From Paenibacillus_L residui (GTDB lineage: Bacteria > Bacillota > Bacilli > Paenibacillales > NBRC-103111): DNA of 64,000 bases. Positions 25,122-33,722 of the stretch are shown one piece after another. A program made the translations under genes and the position numbers. Numbering within the stretch: position 1 is the stretch's first letter; every line of letters starts with the position of its first letter. A model generated the notes under the pieces. That model had not been told where the DNA came from, did not search any database, and saw nothing but the letters and a program-made list of their open reading frames with translations. The DNA lies in NCBI RefSeq assembly GCF_042677205.1, contig NZ_JBHTIU010000039.1, forward strand, positions 124,001 to 188,000. Direction: 5' to 3'.

Positions 25122-26033
25122 TTAGTCTTTCTTATCGGACCGGATTTCATTCGCAGAATCGTCTTTATGCGGCGGCTCCTCGTCGGACGAAGAGCTCTGT
25201 CCTGCTTGATCACGACTGTGATCTTCCATTCTATCTGCATTCGCAGTCTCAGACTGTTCGTGTTCCTTGTCCTGATTCTCGCGCTCTTTCTCCTCCTGCT
25301 CTTCCTGCTCCCGCTCGGCTTGGAGCTGCTCCAGCTTCTCACGCTGCTCCTGAAGCTTCAGGAAACCACGATGAAAATGCCAGAAGGTGACAATGGCAAT
25401 CAGACTTCCCATAAAGAAAGGAATCAGAAACGTATATCTGAAGCTGATCATTACGATAGCCACGTTGGACACGATGATGATTAACGAAGCGATAGGCCGG
25501 CCAATCGTAATCAGGAAGCTGTTCTTAAGAATTTGCCAAAATTTCATATGAAAATGAACCATGATGGACAGATAATTAAAGAAGGAAGCAACAAGTATAA
25601 AGAATAATGTAATAAACAGATAAGATAAAAGGCTCAGCGTTCCTTCCTGGGACCCATAGAACTGATAGTTAACATACAGGACTCCAGTTAGAATCAGATA
25701 GGCAATTCCACCCAGCATGCTCTGTAAATAATTTTCCTTGTAGCCCCGAAAAAACGTTTTCAATAATGGCACATCGACGTCACCGGTTACCCACTTGCGG
25801 GCAACTGTAAATGCGGCGGCCGTAGCGGGGACAACAGTAAAAGGAGAGACGATTCCGATAAGAAACAGCCCTTGTTTGAACAAATCGACTGTGTTCTCCG
25901 GATTGAGAAATACTACTAGCATGAGATAGAAGAAAGGCAATGAGCATAGCACCCATAGAAGATTGGTGACGGATAACCTCATTATCCATTCGGAGATGCG
26001 GTAAAAGCCCCCCATTAGTCCGCGGAATTCCAA
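25122..26033 (-). CDS. DUF624 (YesL-type) membrane protein with charged tail
   Basis: Integral membrane protein, 303 residues, start TTG 26033 with AGGAGG 8 bases upstream. The N-terminal motif (GFYRISEWIMRLSVTNLLWVLCSLPFF) and the pattern of about six helices to residue 225 match DUF624, a family usually found with sugar uptake genes in Bacilli. From about residue 225 a very acidic and basic, Glu/Gln/Lys-rich coiled-coil tail of about 75 residues follows, longer than usual for the family. Function unknown. Confidence 0.88.
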   Translation of the reverse strand: MEFRGLMGGFYRISEWIMRLSVTNLLWVLCSLPFFYLMLVVFLNPENTVDLFKQGLFLIGIVSPFTVVPATAAAFTVARKWVTGDVDVPLLKTFFRGYKENYLQSMLGGIAYLILTGVLYVNYQFYGSQEGTLSLLSYLFITLFFILVASFFNYLSIMVHFHMKFWQILKNSFLITIGRPIASLIIIVSNVAIVMISFRYTFLIPFFMGSLIAIVTFWHFHRGFLKLQEQREKLEQLQAEREQEEQEEKERENQDKEHEQSETANADRMEDHSRDQAGQSSSSDEEPPHKDDSANEIRSDKKD

Positions 26034-26103
26034 ACCAGTTTCCTCCTTCGATTGAGTCTGACTATTCGCATTCGTCTATTATAGCCTATTTCCATATAAA
26101 TCG

Positions 26104-26295
26104 GTAGGGGGAAGCTCTCGCCGGCATGTTCAAACACTGCAATTTCACGTCACGGGACCGCTGATCAATCGCCCAAGGGTAAACGGCTATCGCCGTCCTT
26201 TGGACAGGCACGTTTCCAAGAAAATCATGCTGATCAATTATGAGAGTATCCCCTTGAAATTAGTCTGGAAGGATAATTCGCCGATAACGGACTAA
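26104..26295 (+). CDS. Possible small ORF or gene remnant without a normal start
   Basis: An open frame ends with TAA at 26295 and reads as plausible protein (FHVTGPLINRPRVNGYRRP, then LDRHVSKKIMLINYESIPLK), but no ATG or GTG start and no ribosome binding site are seen; a TTG at 26200 and a CTG are the only options. It lies in the 400-base gap between the DUF624 and helicase genes. I do not recognise it. Confidence 0.3.
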   Translation, partial: VGGSSRRHVQTLQFHVTGPLINRPRVNGYRRPLDRHVSKKIMLINYESIPLKLVWKDNSPITD

Positions 26296-26346
26296 ACGGT
26301 CCGCCCTGGGCTTTATAAACGAATCTTGTAGATTATGCACCCCAAC

Positions 26347-26399
26347 AAAAAATCTCTTGCAACCGACCGATTACGAGATCTGCGGCGCAAGAGATTTTT
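26347..26399. terminator. Terminator after the helicase gene
   Basis: AAAAAATCTCTTGC (26347-26360) pairs with GCAAGAGATTTTT (26387-26399); the loop holds a smaller stem. Serves the minus-strand helicase message. Confidence 0.85.
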
Positions 26400-26436
26400 A
26401 TCTAAGATGTTAATTCATGCCGTAACTGCCAGACGA

Positions 26437-27972
26437 TTAATGGTTGCGCGTATAGGAGTCGCGGTCGCGTCCGTAGCTGTTGCCGGAACGGGAACCGCCG
26501 TCCCGCCGATTATCTCCGTCCCTGCGGGAATAACGCGAACCTCCTCCGTATCCTCCACCACCGCCCTGACGGTCTCCCCGGCGGAAGTTGGATTTGAAGT
26601 TGCCGCTTGGTCTTCTACCCGAGCTTCGAACATCCGGCCGGCGCTTCTTCGCGCGGATTGGCTCCTCGGGAGTTAACTCGATGCTAACCTCTCTAGCTTC
26701 TCCTGTAATCAGCTTCATTGCGGCAGCCAGCAGGTTGACCGAATCATACTGCTCGAGCAATTGAATGGCAACGCCCTTGTATTGCTGGGCCCCATCGTTA
26801 TTGATGATCTCGATCAGACGTTCCGCGGTCAGCCGTTGTTTGCCCTCAATAGCCTCCGCCAGCGACGGCAGCGGCTTCCGTGCGATCCGGTGGCGGGTTA
26901 CCCGCTCGATGAAATGCAGATGGTCAATCTCCCTAGGGGTCACGAACGTCCAAGCCGTTCCTTCCTTGCCTGCGCGGCCGGTACGACCGATTCTGTGGAC
27001 GTAGCTTTCCGGATCCTGCGGCAGGTCGAAGTTGACTACGTGCGATACCCCTGACACATCGAGACCACGGGCCGCCACATCGGTAGCCACCAGCACGTCA
27101 ATGCTTCCGTCTCTGAACTTGCGCATAACCGTGTCCCGCTGATTCTGCGACAGGTCCCCGTGCAGCCCTTCCGCCGAATATCCGCGCTTCTGCAGAGCTT
27201 CCGACAGCTCATCGACACGCCGCTTCGTTCTTCCGAATATAATGGCCAGATCCGGAGCCTCCATATCGATCAGACGGCATAGAGCCTCGAATTTCTGTTT
27301 TTCATGTACTTCAATATAGGACTGCTGAATTAGGGGAGCGCTGACTTGTTTCGGAATGACGGAAACATGCTGCGGATTGTTCAAGAACTGCTGGGCCAAC
27401 TTCTGAATGTTGGGAGGCATGGTGGCCGAGAACAGCATCGTATGCCGCTCGTCGGGGACAAGGCTCAGAATGGATTGGATGTCATCCATAAAGCCCATAT
27501 CGAGCATCTCATCCGCTTCGTCGAGTACAACCGTGCGTACATCCTCCAGCTTAATCGTCTTCCGGTTAATATGATCCAGCAGACGTCCGGGAGTCCCGAT
27601 TATGATCTGCGGCCGCTTCTTCAGGGCACGAATCTGCTTGACGATATCCTGTCCACCATAGATCGGCAGGGAACGGATGCCTTTGAACCGTCCGAGCTTC
27701 TCGATCTCCTCGGCTACCTGGATAGCCAGCTCCCGGGTAGGACACATAACAAGCGCTACAATTTTATCTTCCGACGGCTGAATTTTATGAATTAACGGTA
27801 CGCTGAACGCAGCGGTTTTACCGGTTCCGGTTTGTGCCTGTCCGATCAGGTCCAATCCTTGCATGGCAAGCGGAATCGTTTTTGCCTGAATCGGGGTCGC
27901 TTCTTCAAATCCCATTTCAGTAATTGCTTTTAAAACTTTTGGCTCCAGGCCAAATTCTTGGAAGTTTTTCAA
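26437..27972 (-). CDS. DEAD-box RNA helicase (CshA/DeaD type)
   Basis: ATP-dependent RNA helicase, 511 residues from TTG 27972 (AAGGAGA 9 bases upstream). Order of motifs: Q-motif FQEFGLEPKV...TPIQ (residues 4-29), Walker A AQTGTGKT (46-53), PTRELA, LDEADEMLDMGF, SAT, then in the second domain ATDVAARGLDVSGVSHVVNFDLP and YVHRIGRTGRAG. The last 60 residues are Arg/Gly-rich with many Tyr and Ser, an RNA-binding tail typical of cold-induced helicases that act in ribosome assembly and mRNA decay. The leader is about 185 nt long. Confidence 0.95.
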   Translation of the reverse strand: MKNFQEFGLEPKVLKAITEMGFEEATPIQAKTIPLAMQGLDLIGQAQTGTGKTAAFSVPLIHKIQPSEDKIVALVMCPTRELAIQVAEEIEKLGRFKGIRSLPIYGGQDIVKQIRALKKRPQIIIGTPGRLLDHINRKTIKLEDVRTVVLDEADEMLDMGFMDDIQSILSLVPDERHTMLFSATMPPNIQKLAQQFLNNPQHVSVIPKQVSAPLIQQSYIEVHEKQKFEALCRLIDMEAPDLAIIFGRTKRRVDELSEALQKRGYSAEGLHGDLSQNQRDTVMRKFRDGSIDVLVATDVAARGLDVSGVSHVVNFDLPQDPESYVHRIGRTGRAGKEGTAWTFVTPREIDHLHFIERVTRHRIARKPLPSLAEAIEGKQRLTAERLIEIINNDGAQQYKGVAIQLLEQYDSVNLLAAAMKLITGEAREVSIELTPEEPIRAKKRRPDVRSSGRRPSGNFKSNFRRGDRQGGGGGYGGGSRYSRRDGDNRRDGGSRSGNSYGRDRDSYTRNH

Positions 27973-28147
27973 ATGTTTCAGTCTCCTTTTTCTATTGGGC
28001 AAAAGTCACCCTGTCTTCTTCCCTTAAGTGCGACGGTGCGACATTTTCTATTTTATATATCGTCCTTTATTACAAAGGTGAAAACTTATCGACAAACAAA
28101 AAAGCATTTTCCACGGGTACCGGGAAAACACCGCCGAACAGCCGTAC

Positions 28148-28211
28148 TTAAGAACAATAATAGAAAGTATATCATAACCCGTCTATCATTGACCAGTTCC
28201 GTTGTTCTTAA
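28148..28211. promoter_or_regulatory. Helicase promoter inside a 10-bp inverted repeat
   Basis: On the minus strand TGGTCA (28195-28190) and TATACT (28171-28166) with an 18-bp spacer. They are framed by TTAAGAACAA (28148-28157) and TTGTTCTTAA (28202-28211), a perfect inverted repeat 44 bp apart that could bind a regulator on both sides of the promoter. Confidence 0.5.
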
Positions 28212-28288
28212 TTTCCCTTTTTTTCCGTGCGAAACCACAAATACCGCTATCACGTATATAGCTGTATGTAGATCAAGACGGAGGAGCG

Positions 28289-28837
28289 TTGAATTTCATG
28301 TCCATATTCAAAAGGATCGGCTCGATTCTGAAAAGTCACAAAGAAGAACCTTCTTCCCATACCGAGCTGCATAATCCCTATGAAGAAGCTTCTGTAGGGG
28401 ACATTGTCACTGTAGAGCTCGAGCAGTACGTAATCAGCGGCAAGGTCGAATATTACGACCCGGGGCATCCTCCCCACCGCTATGCCTATTATTTACAGAA
28501 CGGACGCCAAATATGCTGCCTGCTTATCGAAAAAGGCCGGACTTACGAATGCTTCCTCACTCAATTTCTCGAAGGGGCTCTGGATGATCCGAACGACGTC
28601 CCTACCCTGCTCGATGTGGACGGGGAAATTCAATACGAGTTGGAGCATTACCGCAAAGACATTACGCGCACAGCGGGAAATACGGATTTCCGCAACGGGG
28701 ACGAAATGATGATTTGGCGATATTTTTCAACCCGGGACCGCTACTTTTTCCTGCAATGGCAGGATGGGAAATTCGTTGCTCTACAAGGTGAGAGAATCCC
28801 TTCCGCAGACGTAAAATTTATGAGATCAGCCCAATAA
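28289..28837 (+). CDS. DUF4178 domain protein
   Basis: Soluble protein of about 180 residues. TTG 28289 is 4 bases from GGAGG and ATG 28298 is 13 bases away; neither is ideal and the product differs by three residues. The DUF4178-like core starts near residue 36 (VGDIVTVELEQYVISGKVEYYD) and ends with YFFLQWQDGKFVALQGE. No signal peptide. It is followed 16 bases later by a DUF4247 lipoprotein gene; the two families are often found together, probably in a membrane-associated process, but the role is not known. Confidence 0.8.
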   Translation: MNFMSIFKRIGSILKSHKEEPSSHTELHNPYEEASVGDIVTVELEQYVISGKVEYYDPGHPPHRYAYYLQNGRQICCLLIEKGRTYECFLTQFLEGALDDPNDVPTLLDVDGEIQYELEHYRKDITRTAGNTDFRNGDEMMIWRYFSTRDRYFFLQWQDGKFVALQGERIPSADVKFMRSAQ

Positions 28838-28853
28838 TGAGGAGGTGTTCGGC

Positions 28854-29597
28854 ATGAAGCGTTGGGTATCCATCGTCGCGGCTTTTCTTGTGCTTGCTCT
28901 TGTGGTTGGATGTTCCAATGCCGGAAGCTACGTCAAGGAACACTATCCATTAACCGAGGTTATAGGAAAAGGAAAGGATACGTCCCGAATTTACTTTGCC
29001 GAAGGCCAGGACGTTCCTGCGGTTGCGGCCCTGCTGGCCAAACAGGAGAAGCCTAAGGAAATCAGCGAAGAAAATCCGGAGCACATGTTCCTGGTTTACA
29101 GCAACAAGCTGATTCATCTGCAGCAAGACCCGGAGAATGAAGAAAACACTCTGATCGAGATCAGTACGGCGGAATATGTCAAAAAGCACTACGATTCTTC
29201 CTTCCTGGAAGGTTTTCTGACCGGCGCGATATTGAATTCTTTATTCGGAGGCTGGGATAGTTCGTGGGGCGGATCCGGGAAGGTTCAGGGGGACTCGACA
29301 ACGGTTCCTTCCAAATCAACAGGGGATAAATCGACTTCCTCCGGAACCAGCCCGCCCAAAGCGAAGGATAGCCCGACGACTTCCGACCGCACGGGAAGCT
29401 TCAGCAGTAAAAACGCCAAAGACGACAAGAACAAGGCCAATTCCATAGAACCTGCTCCAACTTCCAAGCCAAAAAGCACCGGAACCTTCTCGTCGAAATC
29501 TTCATCCAGGAAGAATGACGGTTCCACTCCGACTTACAAGAAACCGAGCAAACCGAAGACCAGTAAACGTAAAGGCTCTTTTTCCAGACGAAGGTAG
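28854..29597 (+). CDS. DUF4247 lipoprotein with low-complexity tail
   Basis: Secreted lipoprotein, 247 residues from ATG 28854 (GAGGAGGT 7 bases upstream). Signal peptide with lipobox VVGC, Cys20 lipidated. The DUF4247 core covers about residues 25-130 (YVKEHYPLTEVIGKG, VYSNKLIHLQQDPE, STAEYVKKHYDSSFLEGFLTGAIL). From about 145 to the end the chain is a Ser/Thr/Lys/Pro-rich, probably unstructured tail ending in RKGSFSRRR, suited to contact with the anionic cell wall. Same operon as the DUF4178 gene. Confidence 0.85.
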   Translation: MKRWVSIVAAFLVLALVVGCSNAGSYVKEHYPLTEVIGKGKDTSRIYFAEGQDVPAVAALLAKQEKPKEISEENPEHMFLVYSNKLIHLQQDPENEENTLIEISTAEYVKKHYDSSFLEGFLTGAILNSLFGGWDSSWGGSGKVQGDSTTVPSKSTGDKSTSSGTSPPKAKDSPTTSDRTGSFSSKNAKDDKNKANSIEPAPTSKPKSTGTFSSKSSSRKNDGSTPTYKKPSKPKTSKRKGSFSRRR

Positions 29598-29907
29598 GGG
29601 AAAATTCCCCCGTTCTGCAAAAATTGACACAGTCTGGCTTTCAGGGACAAACCAGAGACCTTGGTCGGTTTAGAAGGAGCTTCGGTAACGTGCTCAGTTG
29701 ACTGTATTCAGTAAACAAGTGACAGAAAATATTCCATGTAACAAGTGCGTCTATGTACGTCAGAGCCGGCATCCTATAAGCATCTTCTCTCAGGAGGGGA
29801 TGCTTTTTGCCGCGAATAAATTTCTGACAGCTTTTTTTACCATAGGAAAAAGGATACACTACTGTTGTAATCCGAAAAATTAACAATCTCTGTAAGGAGG
29901 AAGCCCG
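29598..29907 (+). other. 310-base gap with one terminator
   Basis: A weak GGGGAAAATTCCCC palindrome follows the DUF4247 stop, and a TTGACA at about 29626 lacks a good -10 partner. Apart from the hairpin at 29778 and the yitT ribosome binding site I see no gene. Confidence 0.5.
29778..29808 (+). terminator. Terminator upstream of the YitT gene
   Basis: AAGCATC (29778-29784) pairs with GATGCTT (29799-29805), helped by inner pyrimidine/purine pairing, then TTT. It lies 180 bases after the DUF4247 stop and ends that message or a short transcript from the gap. Confidence 0.7.
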
Positions 29908-30729
29908 TTGAGAAGATATGCCGGGGAGATATTCTACATATTGCTGGGGGCGGGTATTCTGGCTGCCAGCTTCAACCTGCTGCTGATCCCACACCAGCTG
30001 CTTAGCGGCGGACTGTCGGGAGTCGCCATGCTGATCGGCTATTTTACCGATTGGAATATCGGCCTCATTTATTTTATCGGAAACCTTCCATTGATTATAT
30101 GGGGGCTTATTACGATTGGCCGCCGGTTTATTCTGCTAAGCGTCATCTCAGTCATTGCCACCACCTGGCTAATGCAAATCATTCCGGTGATGGCGGTAAC
30201 AAGCGAGCCCATCCTCGGCGCCGTATTCGGCGGAGTACTCTTCGGGATTGCGACCGGACTTTCTCTTAGAGCGGGAGGATCAACCGGCGGCTTCGATATT
30301 ATCGGCTCCATCGTTACCCGCAAGCGGGATTTCCCTCTGGGTACCTTCCTGTTTACCGTTAACGGATTGGTTATACTTGCTCTCGGTTATTTCAAAAACA
30401 ATTGGGACCTTGCCCTGTACTCGATGCTATCCATCTATTTGACCTCCAAGCTGATTGATACTATCCATATCCGGCACGTCAAGGTAACGGTCTTCATCAT
30501 TACCCGCAATGAGCAAAGCCTGATCGATGAACTGGTCAAGCTCCCCCGGGGCGTCACCGTGATCCGAACGGAAGGAGCCTTCACACAAACTTCCCAAACG
30601 ATGCTGATGACGGTCACCACCCGATACGAGCTCGCCGAGTTAAAGAAAATCATCTTCCAGACCGATCCCAAGGCATGGGTGAATATTGTGGAAACGACAG
30701 GCATCTGGGGTGATTTTCGCCGGCTTTGA
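29908..30729 (+). CDS. YitT family membrane protein (DUF161 + DUF2179)
   Basis: Membrane protein of 273 residues, start TTG 29908 with GGAGG 7 bases upstream. Five or six helices form the DUF161 part (residues 5-175; LLIPHQLLSGGLSGVAMLIGY, RAGGSTGGFDIIGSIV); the C-terminal 90 residues are DUF2179 (VTVFIITRNEQSLIDEL, LPRGVTVIRTEGAFT). Bacilli carry several paralogues; the transported substrate is unknown. Confidence 0.92.
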   Translation: MRRYAGEIFYILLGAGILAASFNLLLIPHQLLSGGLSGVAMLIGYFTDWNIGLIYFIGNLPLIIWGLITIGRRFILLSVISVIATTWLMQIIPVMAVTSEPILGAVFGGVLFGIATGLSLRAGGSTGGFDIIGSIVTRKRDFPLGTFLFTVNGLVILALGYFKNNWDLALYSMLSIYLTSKLIDTIHIRHVKVTVFIITRNEQSLIDELVKLPRGVTVIRTEGAFTQTSQTMLMTVTTRYELAELKKIIFQTDPKAWVNIVETTGIWGDFRRL

Positions 30730-30904
30730 TTTTCACAGATAGATGGGGGCGTTATAGCCTGGGGTGATTTGGCAATGCAAGTGAAGTTTCGTTATGTTAT
30801 AATATAACTGTGTAATTTCATAGCCTTCTGGTGTTATCCGTCTTTCCGCTTCATTCCACTATCTTTTCCTGATCGACCTAATACGATTGGAAGGGTGATG
30901 ATGT

Positions 30905-31093
30905 ATGGAAACAGTTAAGCTATCCAGGATTGTTATGAAATGGACGCCGGAGCTATATCCGTCCTTAAAGCAAGCGGAACTTGATTCCCAGATCGTTCTG
31001 GCGAACGGTATGGACGCTTTGGAATATAACGATGCTTTGGAGATCATTCAATACAGCATCTCCGAACATCAGAAAGACGCCCCTCTTCATTGA
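30905..31093 (+). CDS. Small protein of 62 residues, unknown
   Basis: Start ATG 30905 behind GAAGGGTG; reads METVKLSRIVMKWTPELYPS and has no membrane segment. A TATAAT near 30797 may be its -10. Its stop codon lies in the loop of the terminator, so the message ends with the gene. I know no function for it. Confidence 0.6.
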   Translation: METVKLSRIVMKWTPELYPSLKQAELDSQIVLANGMDALEYNDALEIIQYSISEHQKDAPLH

Positions 31094-31110
31094 AGGGCGT
31101 CTTTCTTTTT
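31072..31110 (+). terminator. Terminator overlapping the end of the small ORF
   Basis: GAAAGACGCCC (31072-31082) and GGGCGTCTTTC (31095-31105) form an 11-bp stem followed by T5. The 5' arm is coding sequence. Confidence 0.88.
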
Positions 31111-31424
31111 AATTATTTCATATATTTAAACTGTGGTCGGTATGACTATTTTACTATCCCGTTGATGATAGCTATCCGGTTTCTAACGGAAGTCCATCTG
31201 CAATACAGCGGCGGGGATTGATTCTGATCACTTTTCCAACCTGTCTTCATTAATTTGTCCTCCGAAGTACTTTAGGCTCTTTAATGGAGTCCCTCCTTCC
31301 CTTATAATGGATTTATTGCTCTATTCTGTGACGAAAGGTTGAAGAAGGTTTTTTTCGAGAAACAAGAAGATTCGTCTTACGGACAGCAAGAGTAAAAACA
31401 ACGATGAATTGGGAGAGAGTTATT
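31111..31424. other. Gap of about 310 bases without a recognised gene
   Basis: A TATAAT at 31303-31308 without a good -35 is the only signal; it may serve the glycosidase gene downstream. Confidence 0.4.
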
Positions 31425-32591
31425 ATGGAAATGATTTTGGCCGCCATGCTGATGCTGTGGGGCAACGTCTCTTCGGCCAATCCCGATGTGACGCTGGATC
31501 AGCTGGTGCAGGCATCCATGCAGGTACCCGCTCACGGGGAGGAATTCGATCCACTCCGGCCGGTCTTCAAGAAAGATCCCCAGCCCGATACCCCTACGAT
31601 CAGAGGAATTTATGTGACTGCGCACAGCGCCGGCGGGTCTCGACTGAATACGCTGCTTGAACTGGTAGACCAAACCGATCTAAACGCCATGGTCATCGAC
31701 GTCAAGGATGATTGGGGAAACATTACTTACGATACCGGAAACTCGAAGCTGGAAGCTTACGACACTACATACAAGATCATTCCCGACATCCAGAAGCTGA
31801 TGAATACTTTGAATGAGCATGAGGTTTATCCGATCGCCCGGATTGTCGTATTCAAGGATACCATTCTAGCCAATAAACGGCCGGAGCTTTCCTTTCTTAA
31901 TCCGGACGGAAGCTTGTGGGCTAACGGCAAAAAACCTCCGGAAAGCTTCGTTAATCCGTATTCCAAGGAAGTCTGGGACTATAATATAGAAGTTGCCAAA
32001 GAAGCGGCCAAAGCCGGATTCAAGGAAATTCAATTCGATTATGTCCGGTTTCCGGAAGGCTTTGAAAAAAGAGACAGTATCCTCCAATACGAGCAGGACG
32101 AACGCAGCCGGGTCGAAGCCGTTGCCGGATTCGTCAAATATGCGAGAGAGCAGTTAAATCCGCTCGGGGTCCGTGTCTCGGTGGACATCTTCGGCTACGC
32201 CGCCTCGGTTCCCGCCGCTGAAGGAATCGGTCAGGACTTTGAGAAAATATCGCAAAACGTCGACGTCATAAGCGCAATGGTTTACCCGAGCCACTATACC
32301 ACCGGCTGGTTCGGCGCGAAGGTTCCGGATGCCGAGCCGTATACAACGATCAGCGGTTCGAGCGTCGATACGCACAAGAAGCTGGAGCCTCTTGGCCCCC
32401 TTAAGCCGATCGTCCGGCCATGGATTCAAGATTTCACAGCCACTTGGATTCCGGGGCATATTAAATACGGCAAGAAAGAAATCGAGGAGCAAATCCGCGC
32501 CTTGCATGATAACGGCATTGAAGAGTTCCTCTTATGGAACGCGAGCAACAAGTATACTCCCGGGGTCAATTACATCAATCCTTCGCCATAA
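31425..32591 (+). CDS. Putative glycoside hydrolase (DUF4015, TIM-barrel)
   Basis: Secreted or membrane-anchored protein of 388 residues. ATG 31425 has GGAG 9 bases upstream; ATG 31404 has none. A short N-terminal hydrophobic segment (MILAAMLMLWGNVSSA) looks like a signal peptide. The DUF4015 (glycosyl hydrolase-like 10) domain starts near TIRGIYVTAHSAGG and has the barrel motifs NAMVIDVKDDWGNITYD, YPIARIVVFKD, GFKEIQFDYVRFPEG, VSVDIFGYA, SAMVYPSHY, VRPWIQDF and EFLLWNASN. The Asp in FDYVRFP and the Glu near the end of the barrel are candidates for catalysis. Substrate unknown; cell wall or exopolysaccharide is likely. Confidence 0.85.
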   Translation: MEMILAAMLMLWGNVSSANPDVTLDQLVQASMQVPAHGEEFDPLRPVFKKDPQPDTPTIRGIYVTAHSAGGSRLNTLLELVDQTDLNAMVIDVKDDWGNITYDTGNSKLEAYDTTYKIIPDIQKLMNTLNEHEVYPIARIVVFKDTILANKRPELSFLNPDGSLWANGKKPPESFVNPYSKEVWDYNIEVAKEAAKAGFKEIQFDYVRFPEGFEKRDSILQYEQDERSRVEAVAGFVKYAREQLNPLGVRVSVDIFGYAASVPAAEGIGQDFEKISQNVDVISAMVYPSHYTTGWFGAKVPDAEPYTTISGSSVDTHKKLEPLGPLKPIVRPWIQDFTATWIPGHIKYGKKEIEEQIRALHDNGIEEFLLWNASNKYTPGVNYINPSP

Positions 32592-32618
32592 CCGTCGGTG
32601 TTGTCCGGGAACTTCATA

Positions 32619-32655
32619 AAAAAAGCTGCCAGCCCGTTTGGCTGTCAGCTTTTTT
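32619..32655. terminator. Bidirectional terminator
   Basis: AAAAAAGCTGCCAGCC (32619-32634) pairs with GGCTGTCAGCTTTTTT (32640-32655) with one mismatch, ending the DUF4015 gene. Confidence 0.88.
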
Positions 32656-32802
32656 CTTTATTTCGGCCACCCCATCCGTTCTGTCTTAGCCGATCATAAG
32701 ATCTGCGTGGATAATCATCTACTCGAACCAGGGTGATTTTCATTCGCTGTCTCGGTCTCATATTCGTACCAGACCATTATTTCTCTTAGCCATCCCGATC
32801 CC

Positions 32803-33369
32803 TTACTCGTACCAGATCGTTTTCTGGGCAAAGGATGTTTTCGCAGGCGCCGGGGGCTGACCGTTCTCGGGATATCCCAAATAAATTAAACCGGCCACCT
32901 CCTCATGCTCCTCCAAGCCAAACGCCTGCTTCATTCTCGGATGATACATCGGGTCTCCCGAACGCCAAATAGCTCCAAGCCCCAGCGAATGAGCGGTCAA
33001 CAGCATATTTTGCACCGCTGCATGAACGGCGGCCATTTCCTCAATCCAGTGGACCTTGGGCATGGAAGTTGGCGATGCGGCCACCGCAATGATGACCGGA
33101 GCGCGAAACGCCTTGTCCCAATGCTTGCGCAGCTGCTCCTCGCTTACCGGAGTACCGGCCGCTTCCTCTCTGGCGATCTCTTTATAGGCGTCGGCCAAAC
33201 GGTTGCGCCCCTCCCCAGTCATGACAAAAAAACGCCAAGGCTCCGTTTTATAATGATTAGGCGCCCATACCGCCGCCTCCAACAGCTTTTCGATCAGTGA
33301 CTTATCCACCGGATCAGGCTTAACTCTGCCGATGCTTCTTCTTCCTTTAATCGCTTCCTCTATTCGCAT
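32803..33369 (-). CDS. Nitroreductase family flavoprotein
   Basis: FMN-dependent NAD(P)H oxidoreductase of the short nitroreductase type (YdjA-like), 188 residues. Motifs: EEAIKGRRSIGRVKPDPV (FMN phosphate contact with Arg/Ser), AVWAPNHYKTEPWRFFVM, AAVHAAVQNMLLTAHSLGLGAIWRSGD and LGYP near the end. Start ATG 33369, AGAGG 10 bases upstream. A Fur box overlaps the start of its presumed promoter region, so expression may follow iron; a role in flavin or ferric reduction is a possible inference. Confidence 0.9.
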   Translation of the reverse strand: MRIEEAIKGRRSIGRVKPDPVDKSLIEKLLEAAVWAPNHYKTEPWRFFVMTGEGRNRLADAYKEIAREEAAGTPVSEEQLRKHWDKAFRAPVIIAVAASPTSMPKVHWIEEMAAVHAAVQNMLLTAHSLGLGAIWRSGDPMYHPRMKQAFGLEEHEEVAGLIYLGYPENGQPPAPAKTSFAQKTIWYE

Positions 33370-33478
33370 AGTATGGCATCCTCTCCAGAAAAATGTAATT
33401 AGCCCTTTCGATAATCAACAGTACTATCGCTTACCGAAGGATTAGTTAATGTAAATTGGTAAAACTTGGATCCATTTT

Positions 33479-33500
33479 TGATAATGATTATCATTATTAC
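33479..33500. promoter_or_regulatory. Fur box
   Basis: GATAATGATTATCATTATT (33480-33498) matches the classic Fur consensus at 18 of 19 positions. It lies just downstream of a promoter that reads toward the nitroreductase gene. Confidence 0.8.
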
Positions 33501-33501
33501 C

Positions 33502-33530
33502 ATTATAAGAGAGCTTTGAGGATATATCAA
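33502..33530 (-). promoter_or_regulatory. Promoter toward the nitroreductase gene
   Basis: TTGATA (33530-33525, minus strand) and TATAAT (33507-33502) with a 17-bp spacer. Transcription would start inside the Fur box. The leader is about 125 nt. Confidence 0.75.
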
Positions 33531-33722
33531 TCCTGCTCCCCCATCGTTTTCTCGGTATGTTACGGCACTATATAGGCTGGTCGTCCAAGTCCATTGATGA
33601 TGTTGAGCGGCTGCGCAGGTGGGGTTAATGCTGGGCGTAAGGCTTCGTTGTCTTAGTGCTGCAACTTGTCCTCCCAGTCGGGCACGGTTCATGGATTTCA
33701 ATATTACCTGGTGGAGGGGCTC

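Noticed and set aside
29620..29808. Small RNA gene between DUF4247 and YitT genes
   Set aside because: A TTGACA and a terminator are present, but no -10 box at a suitable distance was found.
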